The notes: generated from the letters alone by a model not told the origin. A stretch of DNA of 64,000 nt from Micrasema longulum (GCA_022494885.1 JAGVSM010001389.1:124001-188000), one strand, 5' to 3'; numbered from the stretch's first letter, positions 21,109 through 33,090 are shown. A program made the numbers and translations.

Positions 21109-21528
21109 ATGAAGAAGAAGTTCAGCCGTACGGGAAATTGGATACATTTTTTTTTTCTTACGCGCGATAAAAATTAGAGCTATAAATTATACGGCAATGT
21201 TTCCTGAAAATGCACGAAAAAATATTCTAAAATATTTTTTATAAAAACAAACTACTTTTAACGACGTCACTAATTCATATGAATCAACCAATGTTAAGAT
21301 AGTTGTGGAAGATATCCGGTTTACTTACCGTCAACGGACCGATCGGCATAACTGACCGAAAAGAAGCGGAAGAAAACTTGAGACGTCACACGCGGATTAA
21401 TTTCGGAAATACAAAACTTTAGAAAATCATTCAGTTAATACGATACATTTAAATTTAAAAAAAAAAAATTTGGCTTAGTTTAATAGTATATTAACATTTT
21501 TTTAAACCACTAAACTTCCTCACTATAA
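21109..21528 (-). mobile_element. MITE family D, near full length
   Basis: A minus-strand copy of about 420 bp. Left edge GAAGTTCAGCCGTACGGGAA, inner GTGACGTC and GACGTCACACGCGGA, right edge CCACTAAACTTCCTCACTA. Inverted ends match the plus-strand copies at 23905 and 51602. Confidence 0.7.
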
Positions 21529-21879
21529 TTTGAACAAGAGCGATAGAGGAAAAAATGTTGTGCATAGTTAGTGCTACAGACGGGCAGATGAAATATATAT
21601 TATTACATATAATTTTTATTATTTATATTTTTCTTCTATTATTTTGTATATTGTTTTGATTTTTTCGTATATTGTTTAATATGTTAATAAATGTTATTGA
21701 TTTATGTATAGAAGAGTCCCGACTTAACACGGAATTTTCTTATAAGCCAGGACATAAAAAATTATGATTGTGCTCTATGATAAAATTGTGCATTAAATGA
21801 ATAAATATTTATTTTATGTCACACGAAAGGGGATGTAAAAATCAATTTTGGTTAGAAGGGTTATAACATGATGTTACGT

Positions 21880-22110
21880 AGCGAGGTTCGAAAGTTGTCG
21901 ACCACTGATATAGGAACACTAAGCACGGTTGAGTGTATCATTATGCTGGCTATTCGCTAATCTGGAGCCGCAGCCGACCAACCATCGCATCGCGAGGTCT
22001 CAGCATGCTTCGTTGGGAGAACAGAGCATTCCTTGTCGGTCGAAGACGCTACCTAGGCGAGCGAAAATCAAACTGTGTAGGGTCGAATTGGATCCTAAAT
22101 CATGTAACCA
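21880..22110. other. GC-richer block, unidentified
   Basis: Two overlapping open frames (86 and 107 codons) run through TGGAGCCGCAGCCGACC and GTCGGTCGAAGACGCTACC, then enter poly-T. I see no domain and no splice context, so I do not call a gene. Probably an old transposon piece. Confidence 0.35.
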
Positions 22111-22299
22111 TTTTTTTTTTCTTTTTTTTAATTTATTTTACATTAAATATACATTTTTACACTTTTTACATTTTTTTACGAGTACTTAACTTAAATCTTA
22201 CCAAGCCACTTTCTGTGGCTTGTTGGTGGAAATTTATACTAACACTTAAAATATAACCTTAATTTAGTAAAACAATGAATTCATAGATATATTTATAGC

Positions 22300-22520
22300 T
22301 GGGTAGAAGTAAAATGGATTGTCTCATTCGCCTAAACCAATATTGAATTAACTGCTCCACAAATGTATAGTTTTATGTTTTTGTTATTTTATTGTGCGTT
22401 TTAATATAAATAATATAGGTGCACATGAATGAAATATAAACATAAATACGTAGTGTATAAAACTGTCTGAACATTTTGTTAATTACATATATCTGTATAC
22501 TAAGCCTTCTTTGTATATTC
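22300..22520 (+). mobile_element. Interspersed repeat shared with 13115-13330
   Basis: The plus-strand counterpart of the repeat at 13 kb: AGCTGGGTAGAAGTAAAATG, GATTGTCTCATTCGCC, TATAAATAATATAGGTGCAC. Likely a LINE 3' part. Confidence 0.55.
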
Positions 22521-22669
22521 TCACGTGAAAAATAAAAAATATATATAGAAAAGTTAATAGCAGCACCCAGTACCCCAGTGAGGTCACATTATTTTTATTA
22601 CTAATCATTGTTTATTATTTTTTTAAAGTGAATCAATAAATAAATAAATATAATTAACAACCGGAAAGA

Positions 22670-22985
22670 TCAGTAATATACATACAAATAAACTTTTTTT
22701 TTCAAATACAAGATAGAAAATATATATAAAATAAAAATATTTTTACATAAGCTAGTTTGATGACTATTTATATATAAACTTTCCATCAAGTAGACATCTT
22801 TTATTTTGCTCTTGTAACATTGTGAGCTAAATTTTAGTTCTTTTGGCAATTTATAAAAAATGCTAGTTACAAAATAATTAAGAGTTATATTACCATACTT
22901 ATTACATATTTTTGTTACTACTAAACCATTATTATGCGTTGAGCGTGTATTATGGTTGTTTGGGAGGAATGTTGAAATCATTACT
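22670..22985 (-). pseudogene. Non-LTR ORF2 C-terminal remnant (lineage 4)
   Basis: Minus-strand residues H-N-T-R-S-T-H-N-N-G-L-V-V and K-Y-G-N-I-T-L-N-Y, then Y-K-L-P-K-E-L-K, show the pattern H-x-T-R...N-x-x-P-x-x-I typical of the end of Jockey/CR1-like reverse transcriptases. A related fragment is at 26800-27006. Truncated at both sides. Confidence 0.55.
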
Positions 22986-23216
22986 AACTAATTGTTCTAA
23001 AATGATGTGTAGCCACAGTAATTCTCGAATTCTCTGAGTTTTAAGTGTTTTGTACAATTAAATCTAAATATTAGATGATTACTTGTGAAAGTACCATCCT
23101 ATTAACCACAAAATAATATTAATTTCATGAATTAAATGAAGGATAATTTGAATGTTCACAATATTTTAAAATAATATTAGTATTAACATATTACAACAGA
23201 GATGAAGAACATTTAA

Positions 23217-23345
23217 GAGAAGGCAATAAAGAAGTCTAGGCATCTACAGGGCTTATGACCTGTCAATGGCTGGTTTAAGTGGCCACTTTACACACTGTGT
23301 AACATTCGCCATTCTGCCTATATTTGAACATCTATATTCCTTCAA
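23217..23345 (+). mobile_element. Family B MITE, inner segment
   Basis: GGCATCTACAGGGCTTATGA, TGGCTGGTTTAAGTGGCCAC, TTTACACACTGTGTAACATT. The same block recurs at 39295, 40380 (inverted), 60400 (inverted) and 61010 (inverted). Confidence 0.65.
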
Positions 23346-23512
23346 TTCTTTCATCTGTTGATGTTTGTGAAGTCAAAGAGCTGAAACCTTTATTTATGTG
23401 GGTGAGATTCATCAAATCGAATTATTTCACCTACATACTAGGCAGCGCCTGAAAATATTATTTTTTCAATTTCTATACTTCTTCATGGACCAGGTGATTT
23501 ATCAACAATATT

Positions 23513-23645
23513 TTGAGTTTGTCCAAATTTTTGTAGACACGTTCTTGATCTCTGTTGTAATATGTTAATATAAACAGCTCCCCAGGGAGTTGAATCCAGT
23601 CCTTGTCCACAAAATTTGGACAAACTCAAAATATAATATTAGTAG
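23513..23645. mobile_element. Compact family B MITE with both termini
   Basis: A short element with inverted ends: AATATTTTGAGTTTGTCCAA on the left and its reverse complement at about 23612-23645, where the right half carries the CTCCCCAGGGAG palindrome. It shows what the family termini look like. Confidence 0.7.
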
Positions 23646-23904
23646 TTGAATACAGGGGATCGAACACGAGACCTCAAGCGCTGTAGGCGATCGAAAACAA
23701 AAGATGTTATGATTGTTAAATTTATCAAAAGACCAAGCGGATGGTATGTTTATAGATGGTTAGTGCCTGGATTCCAATGTAAACATCTTTCAAAACACAT
23801 TTCCAATCAATTATTCGTATGCAGCTATGTATTCAGTATGTGTGGATTGTTTATAAGACTGAAAAATTCAAGTATTTTTTACTGACGTGTAAAAATGAGA
23901 TATT

Positions 23905-24334
23905 TAATGAGGAAGTTCAGTGGTTTTTAAAAAAAAAAATATTTACTAATAGACTGTTAAACTTAGTCAAAACTTTTTTTTTTTAATTTTTATATATCGT
24001 ATTATCGGCGCTACGATTTTTCAAAGTTTTGTATTCCTGAAATAACTCCGCGTGTAACGTCAGAGGTTCATTTCCGCTTATTCTCATTCAGTTCTTCCCA
24101 TTGGTCCAGAAGCGACAAGCAGACCGGAAATTTTCCACAGCTCTTAGATTATAGGTTGATTCACATGAACCAGTGACGTCATTTAAAGTAGTGCGTTTTT
24201 ATCAAAATATTTATTATTATTTTTTCTGTACATTTTCAAGAAACTTTGCCGTACAATTTAATGCTTTAATTTTTACCCCGCGTAAGAAATCATTTTTTGT
24301 ATCCAATTTCCCGTAGGGCTGAAGTTCCTCATTA
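23905..24334 (+). mobile_element. MITE family D, full length (~430 bp)
   Basis: The termini TAATGAGGAAGTTCAG and CTGAACTTCCTCATTA-like (actual right end CTGAAGTTCCTCATTA) form an imperfect 16-bp TIR. The interior is non-coding, with GTAACGTC, ACCGGAAATTTTCC and a TGACGTCA. Other copies: 21109-21528, 51602-51953, 485-830 and 2300-2403. Confidence 0.75.
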
Positions 24335-24726
24335 TCAGTGCCGATCTTCCGAATCGGGTCTTATGACCGTTTTCACACCACAGCAAAATTCAACCAAGCA
24401 CGATATAATAACATAGGGTGGATTGACTCTTATTGCGTAATAACTCATTTTAAACATTATTTTATTTATTGATTGGCAGGTAAATGCGTAAACCAGTACA
24501 TCATGAGGCCGACTAATCTCCGCTTGATTTCCTTCAGAATTTTTCACTCGCCAGTAGAAACTGAAGAAATTAAACGAAAAAATAAAATTATAGATAAGTA
24601 TCCACCCACCCTAATTTTACCGGGCCGGGTGGATTGAAACGATACATCTGAAATGGGCGTATCTCTTTCTAGAGTAAAGCTCGTATGGCAATTTCATTTT
24701 ATTTCAATTGGGTACACGGGCAGTCG

Positions 24727-25203
24727 CCCTCGTGGCGTAATGGTCAGCGCGTTTGCCTACCATACAAGAGGTCTCGGGTTCGATTTCCGACATGGTTGAT
24801 ATGAAATATAAAACGGTGTTTTTACACTAGAATATTTAATAGTCTCTGGACTGGTACCTGAAGCGTAAGACTGATCATCCAAGCTTCATGTGACAAAAGC
24901 ATGATCAAGATATTTATTGATTTATTTATTTGATACTTTATATACATATACAATATAATATACACATAAGGGCGGGCATATTGCCTTAAGCCAATTTCTT
25001 CCTACTTACCCAAACCGTTCAGTTTGAGAAAATTATAAATACATGGACATATTGAATCTTACAATTTTATACAAAAATTAATAGCAAAGATTAACAAAAA
25101 TAAATATATATAAAAAAAAAATTAACACTATACTATGATACGCTGGGATTGGTGTACCAATACAGTGCCCTATGCACCATTAGGTGCTGAAAGGGAATGA
25201 TGA
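24727..25203 (+). repeat. SINE family 1 interrupted by a LINE tail
   Basis: Head and body lie at 24727-24912 (CTCGTGGCGTAATGGTCAGC, GGTTCGATTTCCGAC, AAGCGTAAGACTGATCAT). The tail resumes at 25136-25203 (GATACGCTGGGATTGG, GTGCCCTATGCACCATTAGG). Between them sits a minus-strand LINE 3' end (24917-25135). GATA occurs on both sides of the insert, fitting a very short target duplication. Confidence 0.8.
24917..25135 (-). mobile_element. CR1/Jockey-like LINE 3' end inserted in a SINE
   Basis: The reverse complement of the tails at 5400-5612 and 43080-43285, with GGGCGGGCATATTGCCTTAA at its centre. Heavily 5'-truncated (about 220 bp). Confidence 0.8.
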
Positions 25204-25796
25204 GGTACACGGGCAGGTTGGTGTGTAAGGTGATCATTAAAACCAGCCAATAACAGATCAAAAGCCCTGTAAATGCCGTAGTGTTGTGTACTTACATTCC
25301 GAAGTTCTAGTCTATGATATTTTCACAAATCGGGAATAACGTTGAAAATATATTCAATTTAATATTTATAACGGGTTATTACGATTCTAATTATAAAATA
25401 TAACTGTATAAAACGGCTCGCTGATGTCACACGTCATGCCCGCCGAGTGCGCTTCTAACAAACATTGTGTCCAAGTATGGCGCGGTAATGTAATACTTGC
25501 CGTTTGTCCCATAGGTCGCGTAACTTCTCGTTTTCAGGTATTTCAAAATATGCGTATTTTAAACCATTCAACATTGAAAATTATTCCGATGCTTATTATA
25601 CGAACATTGAAATATATTTGTGTACCTAAATAATGAGTATTAAACATTTCTTTAATATTTTTACCACTCAAAATATGTTTTTTATTTATTTTAATATGCA
25701 TTAATAAAAATATCCATAATAAGTAGGTATTGTGTATTTTTCAATATTATTTTTTTTTTGTACTGAAAAAAGTCTCATATATATTTTTTTTTTCAG
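25204..25796. other. Intronic sequence upstream of the kinase linker exon
   Basis: A family B fragment at 25235-25300 (AACCAGCCAATAACAGATCA). The stretch at 25400-25640 is open in one frame for 69 codons but shows no domain. The last 30 bp form a poly-T tract ending in TTTTTTTCAG, a strong splice acceptor. Confidence 0.5.
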
Positions 25797-25840
25797 ATCA
25801 TCCAAAATGATACACGTAGATGAGGATGACCCAGTGGGAG
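25797..25840 (+). CDS. Strn-Mlck: Strn-Mlck-like kinase gene: 44-nt linker exon (possible start codon)
   Basis: A short exon between a T-rich acceptor (TTTTTTTTTCAG) and the donor GTAAGC. It reads S-S-K-M-I-H-V-D-E-D-D-P-V-G and ends in phase 1. The next exon candidate (46627) enters with exactly the two bases needed, giving G-E-L-E-P. The frame is open across the exon, so it could be internal in a long isoform. Its ATG at 25807 sits in CCAAAATGA, a good insect start context, so it may also start a short isoform whose 5' UTR exon lies upstream (about 8.3-8.9 kb). An acidic linker like this precedes the kinase domain of myosin light chain kinases. The assignment rests on resemblance of the joined linker; no catalytic residue is in the window. 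Confidence 0.55.
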
Positions 25841-26799
25841 GTAAGCTTTTATTTTATTTATACTGCGTAAACTATGCACACTGAATATTTTTTAAAACAT
25901 ACAAATAAAACATATAAACATGCTCATTTAATAATAATAAATGTTTGATTAAAATATTTTGAAGTCAATTTTTTTAACCTACTTTGTTCATCTTATGAGG
26001 GAACTAATGTAAATTGGACCACGGATTAAACAACGCCGTGGTGGACATTTGACCGACATTGTCTTTAAAACATCAAATATTGTTTAACATACTATAAAAT
26101 TATCCGTTTTATGTAAAACAAAATTTGTTTTATATTTTAAGTTCAAAGTTCATTAATTCAATTACTCTTATTAAATGACCCTTTACTTATCTACTCTGTT
26201 GTGTCAATCAATATTTTCGCTCTCACAACAAAATTTAAGATAAATTAAGAAACTGCTTTTTTTAACCTTACATTTGTGTTATGACATCACGCATCCTTCT
26301 CGACTATTCTTAATTCTATGGTTAGATCAGTGATTTTTGTACAAATTAATAAACAATTAAATATATTCCACTAATTTACTTAAAAGACCATTCCGTGATC
26401 CATCTGATAATTTTCATGACAATGAATGTAAATTAAAGTCAAACGTCATATAAATATTGAGAGAAGCAGATTATAAATTTATTTTATCATTATATACATC
26501 TTTTACATTAGTTTTATTTAACATAATTTGAATTATTGTCTTAAGTGAAAACATTTTTTTTGGTGTGTGCATGTATGTCCTACACTATACAATTTTTTAA
26601 ATATTTTTTTTCAAAAATATTTACAAAATAGTCTTAAATTAAAGTCCTGCTGAGTTGCATACATACAACTTGTCAGCAGGTTCTTATAAATTGCATAGAT
26701 TATTTTAACCTACATTAACAATAATTTTACTTAAAAAACATTACATATTACATTATCAAAAATTAAAAACTATCACTAATACAAAAAACTTTTTTCTGT

Positions 26800-27006
26800 T
26801 CACCGTAATTTAAGTAAACGTCTCTTTCCTGTATTTAACTCAGTATCTTTAATATTCCTTAGTAACATGTTGAATATTTTAGGTATACTGTATTGCAGTG
26901 TCCTTTTGCCATATTTATTGCAATATCTAGGAACAGCTAGCCCTTCCATACTAGTAAGCCCGGTGTTGTAAATTGTCAATATATTTTGTACATACTGTTT
27001 GTGCAC
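26800..27006 (-). pseudogene. Non-LTR ORF2 C-terminal remnant (lineage 4)
   Basis: Minus-strand Y-C-N-K-Y-G-K-R-T-L-Q-Y-S-I-P-K-I-F-N resembles the fragment at 22670-22985. A 3' flank with CCTGCTGAGTTGCATACATA and T-rich DNA lies to the left. Truncated. Confidence 0.5.
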
Positions 27007-27996
27007 CCAATAAAATAAATTAATAGATTTAATAAAACATTATACTAAGTAAATATAAAGAAGTTCCTATAAAGGTCCACAGCCGAAATTCATCTTAAAT
27101 TTTATCTACAAAGTAAAATTAAGTTTTCTGTATGATAAACAGAATATTCATCATATTATAATTTCTAAACATGTTCAATTACAGGTTACCGATGAAGATA
27201 CTTTAATTTTTAAACAAATTTACACATTTTCGTACATAAACATCGATTTTGTTTATACAGTCGGAGATAACTGAGTTAACTTCCGATAGCCATTGCCTCC
27301 CTGGAAACAAAATCCACACGAGAAATAATATAAACCTAATACATTAAAAAAACAAAAAAAAAAAAATATATTATTAATTTATAAATTACGAATTTATATT
27401 AATATTTAAAGTGTGTTAACCGCCATTATTATAAGAATCCTTGCATCCGCATTAACATCCTGCATCAGATACCGGAAGTTATAAACATTATTTGTAAACA
27501 TACCATTTGTCGCGTGCACAAATAATTTGCACATTTATTTAGAGTATTATAAGCATCGTTTACGCTGTGGTAGATTATAAAATAAACTTAGTTAATTTAT
27601 TTATTTGTTTTATTCAGATTATAATATACACGCGTTCCAGGGTCAGACCGCGAAACTTCAGAGGAACATTCCCATGGTAAACTTTAAAAGATCATAATAA
27701 TTTATTTAAAAAATCGATTTTTTAATTACTTTTTTTAGTTAACTAAAAATGGAGTAAATCCTTAATTTCTTGTACTAGCATCTCTTCCGCCGTTGGCGAC
27801 GCGACTTTGGCGCGTTTGTGTAACAAATCATCGAAATCAACGCAGTGCCTTATGCGTCAATATTGCGGATAAGTGAATGATGATGATGTTTTTTCTACGT
27901 CCTAAAAATATTTTTAAAATTCAATTATTTAAAGTAACACTTTTACATGGGTCAGAAAATGGTACAAGATCTTGTGCAGTTTTTTTTTAACAATAT

Positions 27997-28385
27997 TAGG
28001 GAAATATCACATGCTACGAATACCGATAAGAATATATGAAATGGATTTAGAATAATTGATTGTATTTTCAAAATCAATATGGATATTGTTGAGAAATGTT
28101 TTCATACATAAATGTAAAAAATTTATTCAATAAAAATACGTTCGTAGAAAAACGCGTGACGTCAAGATTCGTGATATACACAAATTTCTATGGCCACGAA
28201 CAAATAAACATGAATCGTGACGTATTAGGAGCGCGGCTAATGGAATCACCGTTTTTGCGAAATTCAAAATAACAAATTTGAAAGTATTTTTTATGCTACT
28301 AATAATTAGCATATTTTTTTTACAGTAAAGTATTTCATAGACCTTAATGGCTTAAAAAATGTTTAAAAAAAGTAAAATTTCCCTA
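27997..28385. mobile_element. MITE family E (TAGGGAAAT ends)
   Basis: Inverted ends TAGGGAAATATCAC and (reverse of) TAGGGAAATTTTAC. The inner part (CGTGACGTCAAGATTCGTGA, AACATGAATCGTGA, GGCTAATGGAAT) recurs at 57372-57660. Confidence 0.65.
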
Positions 28386-28885
28386 TTTTGTGCCAAATCT
28401 AAGGCCATTTTATTTGCTGTTTTACATGGGACTATTTTTAGTATTTAAATTTGTTCATAATCATGTGCAGTACGTAGAGGTTTTCGGTGCCATGGCGGAT
28501 AACTGGCAGTTTCACAGTTGACAAAACGAGCTATTTTATGACGACGCGGTTACTGACAACTCTGACAAGGAATTATTCTGCCATCAATAATAAATATTCT
28601 AAAATAAAATAGACCGTGATCATATTTCTAAGTCAGTATTTCCATAAAAAAGTAAAAACGTGCAGTGAAACAAATGAGACCGAGGATAAATAACGTGACA
28701 CAAGCAACGACAGACAGGGTGGATGCTTTAATAATCGGACACGCTATAGTAATTGGACACTAAATCATATGGTCAAAAATAAGTAAACATTAGTATTTAT
28801 CTCCATCATAAAATATACACTTTTTGTGTATTTTTTCTTAAAATGAACGCATTTCATTGTTTTATTTTTAAACTTGAATAACATG

Positions 28886-29105
28886 AGCCGTAGCGCAGCT
28901 GGTTAGACAGCTTACTGTGAAACTGGCGTCACGGGTTCGATTTCTGCCAGTTGCAAGAAAGGAATACGCAAAAGATTTTTTCTCAATTATTCTGGGTTTT
29001 GTGGTGTATTTTTCATAACTTCCTTCCACATCCTCTCTTTCCCATCTGCTGACAAACCTCTAAAATAAACACTTATGTAGCGGGTTATTCCCTTTTAAAA
29101 AAAAA
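28886..29105 (+). repeat. SINE family 3 (tRNA-derived)
   Basis: Head GCCGTAGCGCAGCTGGTTAG with B box GGGTTCGATTTC. The body goes through GATTTTTTCTCAATTATTCT and TTGTGGTGTATT, and the tail through GCGGGTTATTCCCTTTT. A second copy is at 33314-33525 and a tail fragment at about 48640-48690. Confidence 0.8.
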
Positions 29106-29249
29106 CCCTGTAGCTTGTCCGATTACTATAACACCCGCCCTACGCGTTTATAGTTGAAGTTGAGAGTTAACAGTATCATAGTCGTAGAACATACACAATA
29201 TGCACCGAGTTAAATCTTGCGCCAGATCTTGTACCATTTTCTGACCTAT

Positions 29250-29865
29250 AAACTACGAACTTAACATCCTTATTCTCTACTCTACTGTAGTCGGCGGTTT
29301 GCTAACTTGACGGTGAAAAAATAAACTTGGGCATATTTTAAAATTGGGCGTTCATTCACAATTATTTTAAGATTCTACGGAAGCATTCGTTGCCTCTTCT
29401 CTAATGTCATATATTGTCAGGTCCAATGCTCTAGTACCGAGACCAGGGTAAAGTCACGACTTTGGAGTGGGCCGCTGCATAAAAAAAGTGCCTGTAATTT
29501 AGTATTGTCCGCCGGATCCGGTGTAATGTATCGTCCGCTGCCGTGCCCGGCTCCTGGCTACTGGCCAATAATCATATTGTTGGCAGATCAAGGAGGACTG
29601 ATACGATATTAGATATTAGACAAATAATATATTATTCTCCTACGCAAATGTACACACATTGAAAGATACTTCCTTTGATTGGATGGTCGTTTAGGAATCC
29701 AATTAAAATCACCATCATAATCATTCCATGTTCGTACCCTAGTAGTTGGAGCATATAAGCATATATTAGCCTCGAGTTATTTATCGCCTGCCAGCTTCTA
29801 TGCATCTTCCCAAGTCAGGTTCGCGTCCCGCAGCTCTGAAATGAACTGCTGACAGACGATGAACA
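29250..29865. other. Mixed sequence, GC-richer at 29430-29600
   Basis: Unidentified GC-richer block (CTTTGGAGTGGGCCGCTGCA, TCCGCCGGATCCGGTG). No open frame of note and no repeat partner seen in the window. Confidence 0.35.
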
Positions 29866-29866
29866 G

Positions 29867-30169
29867 TCAGCGGCGGACGTCCAGAACGTCGCGTCGAGAA
29901 TCTGATGCCTTGTAAAGTAAGCGATCGTGGTTAAAGCTATCAGGAGACATCCGCAGTACATGATCCAGCAAACTGTATCGCCTCCGCTTGATAATAGTTG
30001 TCATCGGAGTTTTCTGCGTCCGTTCTTTTATTTCTTCGTTCCTTGAAAAGTTAAACCACCGCCCACCCAAGATTCTTTTGAGACATCTATTCTCAAAACT
30101 AAGTTTTTTGTACTGGAACAGTAATACTGAAAAATCTCTTCTAAAAACTGAGTATTTACGTTTTTGCAT
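29867..30169 (-). pseudogene. RTE-type ORF2 C-terminal fragment
   Basis: Minus-strand reading: F-E-N-R-C-L-K-R-I-L-G-G-R-W-F, N-E-E-I-K-E-R-T, then K-R-R-R-Y-S-L-L-D-H-V-L-R-M. This is the well-known order after the reverse transcriptase in RTE elements (CLRRILG, KRRLxxLGHVLRM). No intact start or polymerase domain. Confidence 0.75.
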
Positions 30170-30676
30170 ATTTTTTTTTCATTGTTTTTTAGACTTTGCA
30201 CTTAGAAATTTAGGATAGCAGCTCTTGCCGTTGTGCCTATATTATCTAGTAAATGTATGATTTTCTGCCCTTAAAATACCGTCCAAGCGGTTTTTTAATT
30301 AGTTTACTATGTTTGACCGTAGAAATGAAATGGATAACCATACCTTCGATAAATTATCCCAGTCTGAAACTACTCTGCAGGAGAGGTTGTTTTTTAGGTT
30401 GACGTGGGATTGGAAACAATAGAACCTTTACTAAATTCCATACATCTGCAGGGGGCGATCGTAGTGACCATTTTTATTTTTTTCGTGCTGCTCCTATCAG
30501 AGGTTGGCGATCATCACTTGAAACTCCTCTCAATCCTCGTTCCTCGATCCTCTCAAGCATTGCTGCATGTAATATGTATGTGGCCAATTATGCAGCCTTT
30601 CGTCTATTGACAGTGGTCAATAGTCCTCAATCCCTCCATTATATTCATTACCTTTTTTTGTTGGACACTCGATTAA

Positions 30677-30905
30677 CCCATGATATATGCAGCATTCTCC
30701 TGTACAACCACATTTTTAAATGCCTTAACTTTGTTATCATGTAGATTTATAGTTCATTCTTCCACTCCATACAGCAGTACGGATAACACGTACGCTTTTA
30801 CAGCTCTCCATCTCGTGCTCAACCTCAGGTCTCGGTTGCATAGTGACCATTTAGAATGTTTGATGTCTTGATCAATTATCTTATTTTCCACCATTCTTCC
30901 AATGA
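30677..30905 (-). pseudogene. RTE-type reverse transcriptase thumb fragment
   Basis: The minus strand encodes L-C-N-R-D-L-R-L-S-T-R-W-R, A-Y-V-L-S-V-L-L-Y-G-V-E-E-W-T and A-F-K-N-V-V-V-Q. It matches the CNKDLS...LKCYVFSVLLYGxExWT region of RTE retrotransposons. It overlaps in content with the start of the fragment at 29867-30169, so two separate element copies are likely. Confidence 0.75.
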
Positions 30906-31349
30906 GTTTAATCCCAGTGTTTTTGATCTACCATAGAGAATTTTTCCCCATGAGTTATGGATTTGAGTATCACATCTTTGGACTTTCCTAGTTAGGAACG
31001 CGACGCTTTTGCTTAAGTATGGACTCCACAAATTCACAGGCATAAATAAATAGGTGGGTAAAAAAAAGATTCTGTCTGTACCTTAAAAGTTAGTCCACTT
31101 TTTGCCGTTTTGAAGTTTAAAATGCAGAAATTATCGCAATAAGCTATACGTAAATAAAATACCAAAATCTATTTTCGTCATAAAAATGTTTTTTAAGCTG
31201 AAATGAAAATCTTAAGCCGTTATTTGTTTTAACATTAGTAATCTCAGATACGCTATTTAAATGAGTACTTTTATTATCAATATTACTTTTAATATCAATA
31301 TTTTACATTGCAAGTTCTTTATAGATTCAAATCATCTTCGGTAATGTAT

Positions 31350-31700
31350 AAAAAAAAAAACACTTTTATTGGATTTTAATTCTACTTTTCAATTGAGTTT
31401 AATTAATTAATTAAATTTTTAAATAATAGAAGGCTTTCCCCAATATATCCATAATGTTCCTATTAAAATATTATACTCAGTATACCTCAATTGATTTTTA
31501 ATTACATTACTTTACTTATCTTGGCGTGTATAGAAATCCTCAATCATTAAACGGCAATTATTTTTAGCATATAAGGAAACTTTGTAAATATTTAAGTTAG
31601 TTTGAAAATGTCCTAACAAGACGAAACGCGTCAAAATATACCCTCTTGTATATTTTTAAAAATAAAGTAAAATTATAATCCAATAAACGTGTTTTATTTT
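31350..31700. mobile_element. Small element with inverted ends and a UGAA-hairpin-GAAAC motif
   Basis: The left AACACTTTTATTGGATTTTA and right TATAATCCAATAAACGTGTT are inverted partners. Near the right end is TTTGAAAATGTCCTAACAAG followed by ACGAAACGCGTC, a hairpin-plus-GAAAC pattern also met at 47316 and 62660. Non-coding. Confidence 0.55.
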
Positions 31701-31849
31701 GGATACATAACCAAATTTAATATGGAATTCTACCAATTGTCTGCATACACAATAAATAAATCAAATTATCTCATTTAAACAATGTTTTGAGTATGTCCAA
31801 ATGCTTGCAGACTGGCTGTTTCCTTCTCAAAAATGTTTTCCCTCTGTGT

Positions 31850-33090
31850 TGCAAAAAAATATGATTATCTAATTTGGTTTTAAAGTGTTAGTGTTTTAGC
31901 AATCGCACAATCACAAAATCCTGTTTTCTGAACATTTCATTCAGTGTGAAAACCGCGGTTTGTCAGGTATTTTTTATTGCTTTTATTTTGGAGTTTAAAA
32001 GTACCCCGAGTATGGAATAAACTAATTTGTTCGAGGGATTGATATTTTTTTAATTTCAAATTTGGATCAAAAACTATTTCGAGTTGAATTTTGAATGATA
32101 GTTTGAATTTCGCAGATCCATTGATGCTCATATCCTGCAAGTACCTCTCGGCGTCATGCAGAGATGTTTCATGTTGTACAATCACATTTGATCATATTAC
32201 CATATTGGGACTCGGCCAGATTCCAGACTTAATTAATTTAGCGAGTATCCCGCTCCCTCTTGTCATATTAACATTTCTTCTTTTTGCCATCGCATCGCAA
32301 ATGTTGCTTTAATAAGCCTTTTTATGTGTGTTTACATCGTTTTGATATTATCTTAAAAACGTCCAGTTTCTGTCGTGAATAGTGAATAGTGATGTACAAG
32401 ATTTGCGCATAATACAACCGCTTCAGAAACCGAAGCAATCGATTTTTTTTTAAAACACTTGAGAATAACAGACTTACTTTTTAATATCTACATTTTTAAC
32501 TTTTATCGATTTTTTTTGTTTTTGTTCCTGATAATTTTTTAACATCCTTCATAAATAAAGCCATTTTTGTCTTCCTACCACCAAACCTCCAAAATCTAAT
32601 ACATATGTAATTAAAGTACATTCTATTCATTTTTTTTTATTTTCTTTTTTTCAGGAAACATACAGTACAGTTACAAAGTTTAATATTTTACACAATTAGA
32701 CTTAATTCTAATGGACCAGTGAAGTTTCCATATTATAAAGCAATTATATGTAAGGTTAGTTATGAAAGTATAAAAAAGAGAAGGAAAAAGAAAAACATAA
32801 ATGAAAGTTGTTTAAAAATCAAAATTTAAGTGAAAAAAAGATATTTAAAAAAAAAGAAAATTTGTAAGAGTAATTAAAAATTAAGAATTGAAATAAAGAA
32901 TGAAAAACATGCTCAGATGTAAAAATAAAATAAAATAGTAATAACATTTAAAAAAAAAAGGAAAAACATAAATAAACACATATTTATTTTAAGAGATTCA
33001 AAGAAACGATGAGAAGAATATTATATAATTCGCAATTATTGTATGTAGGTACTGGCGAATTTTCGTAAACGCGTTTTGTTACTGCAAAAT
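31850..33090. other. AT-rich intronic sequence
   Basis: No gene. 32640-32990 is an A-rich, LINE-tail-like stretch on the minus side (ACATACAGTACAGTTACAAA, GACCAGTGAAGTTTCCATAT), echoed at 42005-42090 and 20205. Two overlapping frames near 31.9-32.3 kb (73 and 82 codons) have no domain and are left out. Confidence 0.45.

Larger units (their letters stand above)
27950..29246. mobile_element. ~1.3-kb element bounded by 28-bp inverted repeats
   Basis: The left end GGTCAGAAAATGGTACAAGA (27950 on) is matched in inverse at 29219-29246; 26 of 28 bases agree. The interior holds two nested repeats: a MITE (27997-28385) and SINE family 3 (28886-29105). It also holds a second inner inverted pair around 28740 and 29125 (ATAGTAATTGGACA / TGTCCGATTACTAT). 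No transposase is encoded. Target duplication is not obvious. Confidence 0.7.
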
